Source of the DNA: Timema cristinae
Taxonomy: Eukaryota; Arthropoda; Insecta; Phasmatodea; Timematidae
NCBI GenBank assembly: GCA_039000515.1
Contig: JBCFYV010000001.1
Location: 51,567,894-51,631,893 of the forward strand
Direction: 5' to 3'
Length of the DNA stretch: 64,000 nt
Position numbers and translations under genes: made by a program. Each line of letters starts with the position of its first letter. Position 1 is the first letter of the stretch. This document shows positions 56,401-64,000 of this stretch, one piece after another. Below the pieces are notes generated by a model. The model was not told the DNA's origin and did not search any database. It saw only the letters and a list, made by a program, of their open reading frames with translations.

Positions 56401-57654
56401 ATTGAGTGAAAAGAAGAGCGGTAAACCATCACCGGAAAAGTGCTAACACTTGCCAAAGACATGACAGCCATTTTTTTAAACTCCTTGAACCGTACTATGT
56501 CACTGGTTATCCTATATATTACGAGGGTATAAGTAAATATAATAATCAGAGATCCTACACCCCCCCCCCCCCCGAAATGTAAATTCACACCAAACGTTGT
56601 CTAAAGTATCAGGTCCACGATGCATAACAGCTAATATGTTTATTATGGTAGGTACACATGATAGGCGGTTCTAAACCCGATATTAGCTCAGTGTTAAGAT
56701 ATTTTACCTGGAGATCGGAATCCAGTATGGTGCTTTCCTAGTCTCTCCCTCCACGCAAATGCGGGTGTGGGATCACTTCTAGTCCTTACCCTCTTAGAGC
56801 AATTTTCATTGTTTCAAGATAAAAGTAATAATTTTTTACCACACCCATGTAACCTATATTCAGTTGATCTGGAGACCCCCTAACTGATCAAAGAGGGGGC
56901 AGCCAGTGGACCAGGGTTTGAACCTCCTTGCAGTTTAGTATATTGTGAGAGTGCTGTCCTAGACAGGGGAGGTTCCCAATTTTCACTCAGGCGCAAGCGG
57001 GCATGCCGTCTAAATGTCAGGTTTCTCTATTTCTGGTGGAGAAAACTTGGAAGTGTAAGTGCACTTCCATTAATCTGTGTCAAGTTCGTGTTATCTAGAA
57101 ATAATATGTGCGCCAGATCACGTTTGAGTTTCCATTTTAGAAACAGGCTATGGTAAGGTCGGGTTTGATCTGGCAGAAAGTTATTTTTGGGGGTAAATAT
57201 TTATAAATCGTTTTCCCCTTCCATCTCTGGAAAATTTAGATATATTCCCTTATTAAATCTAATTTATTCAGTCTTAATTTTTTCTTGTGAAAATATTAAA
57301 CATGCAAAACGATGGAAAGCTCTCTGTGTGTGTGTGTGTTGTTGTGTGTGTGTGTGTGTGTGTGTGTGGGAGTGGAGGGAGTTAGTAAACGGACATTATA
57401 AGTCTTAATAAATATTCATTGTAAGCTAAACAAATTCACGCCATGTTACTCAATATTATAGATTCCTTCATCAGCATAGAGCGTATTCAGGGAGGTTTTT
57501 TCTAATAGACTTTCCATTTCTCTGTTCAAATGTGGGCACACTCTTTAGTTTTGGCTTGCGGTTTAAGTGGATAACTTTTTTGTGGAATGTTATTTATTAT
57601 GTCAATAAAATATAGTTTTGAGGATTAAATTATATTTAAAATTGTATATAATAT

Positions 57655-58340
57655 TACTTATGAATTTTTCTAAAAGTTATATATATACTATTACATCAAA
57701 ATATAGTTGCGAAAATTAAATAATATTTAACATTGTATTTAATAAAACTGTTGTTTCTAAAATAATTTTCCTCGGTGGCGTAATTAGAATGACGTGCTTG
57801 TTTCATGTAGTGGCAGACGGTCAAGGAAGGGGGGTTCGAGGTTCGAAACTCTGTAGGATAAACTAGGTTTTTTTCCACTCTCCCTCTACGCAAATGTGGA
57901 TTCAACCTTCCCAAATTCATAATCCGTTTGGACTCTCACGTTGACCGTATCGCTTCTGGTTACCCGCTTGGCCCTCACACAAACGCAGGTATATTTTATA
58001 TCTTCCTTAGCCTGTTATTTCTTATGAATTTTTGTAGTTATATATTATTTCGTCGAAATATAGTTGCGAACATTAAATAATATTTAAAATTGTATTTAAT
58101 AAAACGGTTGTTTCTAAAATAATTTACCTCGGTGGCGTAGTTGACGGATGCGCTTGTTTCGTGTATGGCAGACGGTCGAGGATAGAGGAGTTCGTGGCTC
58201 GAATCTCAGTCGGGTAAACTAGGGGTGTTTTCCTCTCTCCCTCTACCCAAATGTAGATTCAACCTTCCCAATTTCTAATCCGGTTTGACTCGCGGTTCTG
58301 CTTCTTCTTTAATCTGTTGTAATATTTGGTTTGGTTGAAG
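57655..58340 (+). repeat. Local tandem duplication of a SINE-B with its flank
   Basis: 57655-58010 and 58015-58340 share an AT-rich flank (AATATAGTTGCGAA...TTAAATAATATTTAA) and a SINE-B head (CCTCGGTGGCGTA), so the flank was copied along with the SINE. A third piece of the flank lies at 57598-57655. Confidence 0.65.
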
Positions 58341-58779
58341 TGTATACAGAGAATAGCCAGCCTCGTAAAGATTTTAACTCTCTAAAAAGAGTACAGAGTG
58401 ATAGATACCCACCTCGGTGACGCAGTTGGCTAATGTCGTAGATTCGTGTTGAGCTAGACTACCGATGATGGGGGAGATTGATGTTCGAATCTCAGCCGAG
58501 TGTACAAGGAAAGTAGTTTGAGCTCATACCTGCACTTGGAAGGTTTTATTTTGACTATTTTCTTTATAATCTGACCCTCTCATAGTTAAATAAGTACAGT
58601 AACACTAATATTTTATACATCGGTGGTCGTGAGGCTAAAAAGTCATCAGGATAAAACTAGATTAACTTGACGGAGGAATAAGTGTAGTAGAACACAAACA
58701 GGTAGTAAAAAAACGCGTGGAACAAATCTGTTTATATGTAGATTCCAATCTTTATACAAAGATACTTTTAGGAAATACA

Positions 58780-58955
58780 AACTTTTGTCAGCCAAAATTT
58801 ATAAAATAATATTACAGTATCGGTGATATTTTATAGGTGTTAATAGTATATAAAATATGTTGCTGCAGATCACTTGTCTTGACGTATGAATACGTGAAAC
58901 TAGATCTAGTGGCTTTTCTAGTATTTCCTATGAAAATGGAACTGTAGTTTGGTGT
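58780..58955 (-). repeat. Repeat family F copy
   Basis: The minus strand reads TACTAGAAAAGCCACTAGATC, TTTCACGTATTCATACGTCA and GTGATCTGCAGCA, matching 34149-34400. Confidence 0.65.
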
Positions 58956-61900
58956 CATGTTCATCTCTAGGTTCGGTTCGAATATCGTTGGGGTTAGTGG
59001 GATTTAATCTCGATATTGACATTATCGATCTTTTTTCTCTCGACCGTGCCGGCCACCCATCTGTGCTATCTGCATATTTATAATAATGGAACAGGAATCT
59101 ATAATAATAAAAGGAACTGTTTGTCTGTGTATTTGTTTGTTTTGTGCAATGCCCAGCCAAAACTACGATGCGCAAAGATCTGAAATTTTTAATATAGGTG
59201 TACGGGAGTGGGTCCGAATGCACCTCGAAGACGGATTTTTAATTAGCTTTTTAATCAGGCTATTTTTTTAACACAATAACGCAGTGGGTCATGGGCAAAG
59301 CCATGTGGGATTACTAGCTATGAATAATTTAAAAGGTGAGTTTACCCTCATTTGCGTGATGGTATATAGAGAAAAATTTTTTTTTTTAAACTCATCAATT
59401 CATCCGACTATATTTGAACCCCATCACTGGCAAAAAATGACTAGGTCTTTGGGTAGCAATCTACCATCACAATAAATTGTATACGTGCATCGATGGTCGC
59501 ATGGTCTAGGGCGTCACTATACGTATGATGAAGGAGTGATCGACGTTTGAAGCAAATGCGGGTACATGTTCTACCCACTCTAGAAAAATCTGATCAACCA
59601 ACAAAGCCCTTTCGAAAATGGTGGAAGTGAAGGAAGTACGACCATTCTAACATACATAAGCCGTGCTAATGATATCGAGGTTCGAATCCCGGTGTGCTCG
59701 CCATCTAAATGTCAGGCTCATCTAATTCTGGCAGGGTAAAGTTTTAATTAGGCTATTTTTAACACAATATCACAGTGGGTCACGGGCAACTCCGTGTGAG
59801 ATTGATAATTATGAATAATTTAAAAGGTAAGTGTACCCTAATTTGCGTGAGGGTAGATAATGAAACCATTTGGAAAAAAGAGCCATCAATTCATCCGACC
59901 ATATTTGAGCCCAATACTGGAAATAAAACTAGGTCCTTGGATATCAATTTATAGTCACAATGCATTTTATACATGCATCGATGGTTGCATGGTCTAAGGC
60001 GTCACTAGACGGCCAATGACAGAGTGATCGACGTTTGATTCCTCATTTGCGTGAAGGTAGATAATGTAAACTCTTTGGGAAAAAACCCATCAATTCATCC
60101 GACCATATTTGAACTCCATCACTGGCAAAAAATGACTAGGTCCTTGGGTAGCAATCTACCGTCACTATGCATTTTATAATATTTTTTTTATACATGCATA
60201 TATGGTCGCATGGTCTAAGGCGTCACTAGATGGTTGATGACCGAGTGATCAAAGTTTGATTTTCTCACTCCAAGCAAATGCGGGTACACATTCTTTAGTC
60301 TAGAAAAATCTGGTCGACTGCCAAAACCATTTATAAAATGGTGTGGGTGCATTCGGAAGGAAGTACGACCGTTCTAACAGACATTAGCTGTGATAAAGAT
60401 ATCGAGGTTTTAATCCCGGTGAGCACACCATCTAATATTGTATACTTGCATCGATGGACGAATGGTCTAAGGTGTCACTAGATGGACGATGATAGAGTTA
60501 TAGACGTTCGATTTTCTCAATACAATCAAATGCGGATACACATTAAAACTATCTTTGAAAAATCTGGTCAACCTTCAAAGCCTCTTCAAAAATGGTGGGG
60601 TGCAGCAAGTCCGACCGTTTTAACAGACATTAACTGTGCTTAACATATCGAGGTTCAAATCTCGGTGTGAACGCCGTATAAATGTCAGGCTCATCTAAAT
60701 CTGGTGTGGGTAAATCAAATCCCCACTTTGTAACCTGTAGGTATTTCTCCCTCAGGAAAATTTTCTTAATCATCCCTACCACACGTTTTGCCAGAAAGTG
60801 TACATGTCACTCATATAGTTATGGCAAGGGAGGTCGTGGGTTCGAATATCGCTTGGTTGAACTGGTTTGGTTTTCTACTCTCCCTTACTCCACGTAAACG
60901 TTGGAACATTTATACCTTACTCCTCCGATCAATGACGGATACATACATCCGCACGATGATACCAAACAACCAATTTTAGTGGGCTTTTGGAGTAAGGGAT
61001 AGCGGCCCATAACTGAGGCTTCCGAGGCCCCTGATTGTGCATAATCAGAACTGTGTCAGTGTTCTATAGTTGCGCATGACCGAGGAAAACCCATTACCAC
61101 ATAGGGGGCTATGACATTGCGATGACGACACCGGGATAACCTATTTCCACATTTAGGGTCTCAACACATGCCTTGAAGGAGGGGGAGTTAGGGGAAGTGA
61201 AAGGGGTCTCATGGCATTGGAACCATTTATCACACTTTCCCAAAACGGTCATCAGGAGAGGTTTGTGTTGTTTGTTCCGGGATGTGAAAGAAAGTCCAAT
61301 AGAATCTTATGATAGGGGGCCAATGTTTACTCTAATATAGGCTGCCGTCAGAAGAGTTTCGTGCTCCATGCCAACACGCCACGGGAGGAGCACCCGAAAC
61401 CGTGCACTGCATAATATAAAATAAACTCCCGCATACGTCCCAATCCTACCCAGCCATAAAAAAATAAATGAGCACTACTTAAAAATATAATGAGCACAAA
61501 TAAAAACCAATAAAACAATAAGATACAAGTACAAACATTTTTGGTACAAGAACCAACATGTCTGGAACACTGGAAAAGGATTAAGGGGTAGGGGATGGGA
61601 AAACCTACACCCAATCATAGAGCGAGGGGGGCGTAGTCACTTGACCAAATTCAGCTAATCAGAGCAATGGGGCAACAGGGTAAACCAGCTACTTACAGGA
61701 AAGTATGTGAAAGAAATGGTTTTGGCAAAAGATAAATTTGATGTGTAATTATTCTTCAATTTACCATTACCTCTTTCAGAAGGTTTTCCTTATATAATAT
61801 TTTTGGTTATATTAGTTTGAACTCAATTTATTCCCTCCGTATCCCCATGCCGTGTTGACACCAGATTGACCACTATGATCAAGTTCAACCAATCATTGAT

Positions 61901-62712
61901 TAACCAATTTTACTTTTCTCGAAACACCACAACAGATTCCAGATGATATTTGTTAAAATTAATAGCTGTATCTCACACAGTCTGGCGTATGAATACTTGA
62001 GAGTAGGTATAGTGACATTTATAGATTACTATAAATGTTGGACTGTATGGTAGTCACACTATAGAGAAGGCAAGTCAAACTCACGGTCCTAAATATGCCA
62101 TTTTGTACGGTTAGTGCCTTGTGACGAACCATCATACAAGACGACCCTCTTTTTTTATTATTAGCTTAGAGGAAATACAATATTCTGGGTTGGTATATTA
62201 GTAAATTAGGCATAATTTGGAGAATTATGAAATCTTAGGTTGGTGAACCAAATCTGTACTCATTGTTTGAAATTCATAAATTTCCGAAAAGGTTTAATTT
62301 ACTCACCAAATATTAAGTGCAAAGTTTACATGTTTCGATTGCTAACAACTGTTTTCTCACATTAAATTAAACAAAACACCCGTAAATCTTGGCTCATGAA
62401 CACACGTTTGTAAACAATATAATAATGACTTTGGCATAAAATTTAAAGAATTAAATTAACACATTGATAGAAATAAATGTTTAAAAATTTGGGTAGAAAA
62501 TATAGGGCAAGTCGTATTGTTTTATATAGGGGCCCTTTTTTTTATAAATATAATATACTAGCTGGAATTATTTTTACGTGAGTTAAATTACAATACAGAT
62601 CTTTTTTAAAGGTATCAGCTCAATATTTTTAATGCTCATTGTGGATCTTATTATCTAACGAGTTTGACACGATAGTTCCAGAGCTTTTTTCTCTGTGTTG
62701 GAGAATACTCAC

Positions 62713-62771
62713 ATCTATGACACAGTTGCAGGCTAACTCGCCAGCGAGACACTCGGTCGGCTGCACACCAA
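62713..62771 (-). CDS. OBP-3 exon 6 (C5-X8-C6)
   Basis: VGVQPTECLAGELACNCVID between TTGTAG and GTGAGT. Confidence 0.87.
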
Positions 62772-62799
62772 CTACAACAATTGAAAATATTATAATGTT

Positions 62800-63700
62800 G
62801 AAAATTAGAAAAAAAACTTACGTTATGTAAGAGTCTTAATTGAGAGTGTATGAAAAATCTTCGCAAAGGATTAGTGGTATGCAATGCCCGCTAGAGGTTG
62901 CACGAACCAGATATTTGCATTGCAACAAATGATTGAGAAATGTAATGTAGTAAGAAAAAAATTTACTGTGCATTTGTTGTGTTGTATAAAGCGTACGATC
63001 GTGTAAATAGGAGTATGTTATGGATTGTTTTTAGTGAATATGGTGTGGATGCATGGTTGGTAAATGCAATTATGTATGTGCACAATGGAAGTAAAACGTG
63101 CGTAAGGATGGATGGAGCTTTGAGCGAATAGTATGACATTGAACAGGTGTTGGACAAGGTTGTGTTATATCTCCATTGCTGTGTTTTCATGGATGCTTGT
63201 GAGAACGTGGTTGGTGTACAAATAAACAATGTGAATGTGAGAGGGCTACAATATGCAAATTGTACCACACTAATCGCCAATAATAAAAGTGACTTGCAGA
63301 ATGAATTAAATTGTTTGAATGTGGTTATAGGCTGAATGGATCTTCGTATGAGTGTCTCTAAAATTAAGGTAATAGTTTTTGATAAAGATGGATCGGGAAA
63401 GGGCTGCCCACTTAGTATAAATTGAAAACTATAATAACAAGTGAATAATTTTGTGTATCTGGGCAGAATGTTATATAAAACTGGAAGAGTATATGATGAA
63501 ACGACAGATAGGTGAATGCATATGGGAGAATCGTTGGATTTATGTGGAAGATTGCAAAAAATGAAGTAGTATCGAAACATACAAAGATGGCAGTATATAA
63601 AAGTGTATTAATGCCAATATTGTGTTATGGATGTGAATCGTGGGTTTGTCAAGAGAAACACAAGAGCAAGGTTAATGCGGTTGGAATGAGATATCTGATA
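62800..63700 (+). pseudogene. Dead non-LTR retrotransposon reverse-transcriptase fragment in OBP-3 intron 5
   Basis: The plus strand shows VVLYKAYDRVNRSMLW (RT motif A area), NNVNVRGLQYANCTTLIA (motif C area) and VYKSVLMPILCYGCESWV (thumb area), in the order of insect LINE ORFs. Several stops and frameshifts interrupt it. The usual motif A aspartate is V and the usual YADD is YANC, so it cannot be catalytic. OBP-2 intron 5 lacks it. It reaches to within about 25 bp of the exon 5 donor. Confidence 0.85.
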
Positions 63701-63715
63701 TTGCTAATGTATTAC

Positions 63716-63823
63716 CTTTGTTTGCGCACATTTCAACGACATCCATGCACTCTTTGGCTTGTTTCCTGCTTTCTTCTTTATCAGTTCCCCAGCCGTGGTC
63801 AAGTTGATCTGGTTATTTGTCAG
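63716..63823 (-). CDS. OBP-3 exon 5 (1-bp deletion)
   Basis: Same acceptor (TTTTCACAG) and donor (GTAATAC) as OBP-2 exon 5. It opens LTNNQINLTTAGELIKKKAG, then the frame shifts. In the other frame AKECMDVVEMCANK restores C4, which shows that a base has been lost. Confidence 0.85.
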
Positions 63824-64000
63824 CTGTGAAAATATGCACAAATCTTTTCGTCAAATTATAAACACACACAAAAATTGAGCTTTGAACCAAGTTTCATAGT
63901 AATTTTTATTGTTAAGATCTTAAAGATTGGTTAATTTTTCAAAACTTAGATGGGTTTATTACCAAGAAACGCAAGAATAGTGAGCTCCAAATTAATCTGA
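63824..64000 (-). other. OBP-3 intron 4, partial
   Basis: Closely similar to 31475-31640 of OBP-2, with scattered substitutions and small indels, to the end of the window. Exons 4 to 1 should follow to the right. Confidence 0.7.

Larger units (their letters stand above)
54440..59100. other. Interior of the large inverted repeat: SINE graveyard
   Basis: Contains a tRNA-like sequence (about 54583-54652, minus), SINE-B-like copies at about 54776-54910, 55560-55800, 55850-56020 (minus), 56670-56830, 57766-57935, 58126-58300 and 58408-58540, a SINE-A (56163-56400), a C run (56562-56575), a (GT)n tract (57325-57368) and a repeat-F copy. No coding gene is recognised. Confidence 0.6.
51787..61694. 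mobile_element. Large inverted-repeat (foldback-like) element, 9.9 kb
   Basis: Left arm 51787 to about 54440 and right arm about 59100 to 61694 are inverted, collinear copies about 2.6 kb long, moderately diverged. The ends are perfect: AAGTAGCTGG and CCAGCTACTT. ACAG flanks both (51783-51786, 61695-61698). Each arm has a complex 3'-like end section and an inner array of SINE-like units marked by GCATGGTCTAAGGCGTCAC, at mirrored spacings (about 245, 230 and 485 bp). Paired ORFs in the arms (52608-52799 and 60682-60897) are mirror copies. No transposase is seen. Alternative: two inverted copies of a Helitron-like repeat, since the right arm starts TCTATAATAATAAAAGG with a Helitron-like 5' region. 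Confidence 0.8.
49300..62712 (-). other. OBP-3 intron 6 (13.4 kb)
   Basis: From left: a SINE-A (49325-49541); AT-rich sequence with degenerate repeats (49.9-51.4 kb); the 9.9-kb inverted-repeat element (51787-61694); then about 1 kb matching OBP-2 29560-30569. No protein-coding gene is supported. Confidence 0.7.
49273..64000 (-). pseudogene. OBP-3: partial odorant-binding protein gene, frameshifted exon 5 (possible pseudogene)
   Basis: Exons 5 (63823-63716), 6 (62771-62713) and 7 (49299-49273) are visible on the minus strand; exons 1-4 would lie beyond 64,000. The exons and flanks are close copies of OBP-2, so this is the youngest duplicate. Exon 5 is 108 bp instead of 109: one base is missing after AAGCAGGAAACAA. 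Read on, the frame loses C4 and meets a stop (TAG) in exon 6. Splice sites, exon 6 (C5-X8-C6 intact) and the stop codon remain good. A sequencing error would restore a normal gene, so pseudogene status is a proposal. Intron 6 has grown to 13.4 kb. Confidence 0.75.

Noticed and set aside
60682..60979. Conserved small proteins also seen at 52523-52799
   Set aside because: Their similarity follows from the large inverted repeat, and overlapping frames are equally similar.
63512..63829. 105-codon plus ORF as a gene
   Set aside because: It is part LINE remnant and part antisense of OBP-3 exon 5.

Overview
This window looks like gene-poor nuclear DNA of an insect: AT-rich, intron-dominated and full of transposable elements. 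Hemiptera or a related neopteran order would fit, but the order cannot be fixed from the sequence alone. No complete gene appears as one open reading frame. When splice sites are followed on the minus strand, the window resolves into a tandem cluster of odorant-binding protein (OBP, PBP/GOBP family) genes, all read right to left. OBP-1 has its CDS at 22,738 to 1,841 (7 exons, about 154 residues in 20.9 kb). OBP-2 has its CDS at 37,625 to 27,687 (7 exons, about 153 residues in 9.9 kb). OBP-3 is partial: exons 5 to 7 lie at 63,823 to 49,273 and the rest is beyond the right edge. Exon lengths and intron phases are the same across the paralogues. Each complete model gives a signal peptide followed by C1-X30-C2-X3-C3-X39-C4-X10-C5-X8-C6, the classic six-cysteine OBP pattern, plus two extra shared cysteines.

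Layout. 1 to 22.9 kb: OBP-1 with its promoter. Its introns carry tRNA-derived SINEs, a 2-kb foldback element (11.75-13.75 kb), a hAT element with an intact 8-bp target duplication (10.67-11.42 kb), a TTAA-flanked MITE and two minisatellites. 22.9 to 27.6 kb: intergenic, with nested SINEs, a MITE, a LINE remnant and a Helitron. 27.6 to 37.9 kb: OBP-2, with a perfect 0.5-kb palindrome in intron 2. 37.9 to 49.2 kb: intergenic, with 48-bp, 51-bp and 95-bp tandem arrays. 49.2 to 64 kb: the 3' half of OBP-3. It is a recent copy of OBP-2, but its last intron has grown from 2.9 to 13.4 kb, mostly through a 9.9-kb inverted-repeat element (51.8-61.7 kb). OBP-3 exon 5 has a 1-bp deletion and a dead LINE fragment beside it, so it may be a pseudogene.

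The OBP-2/OBP-3 duplication works as a built-in clock. Elements present in one copy and absent at the matching site of the other (Helitron, SINE, MITE, large foldback) inserted after the duplication, whereas the old SINE at the 3' boundary is shared. OBP-1 and OBP-2 also share a promoter block at nearly the same distance from the start codon, and a GC-AG intron 3. Almost every long ORF in the window is an artefact of tandem arrays whose period is divisible by 3, or a shadow of an OBP exon or SINE.
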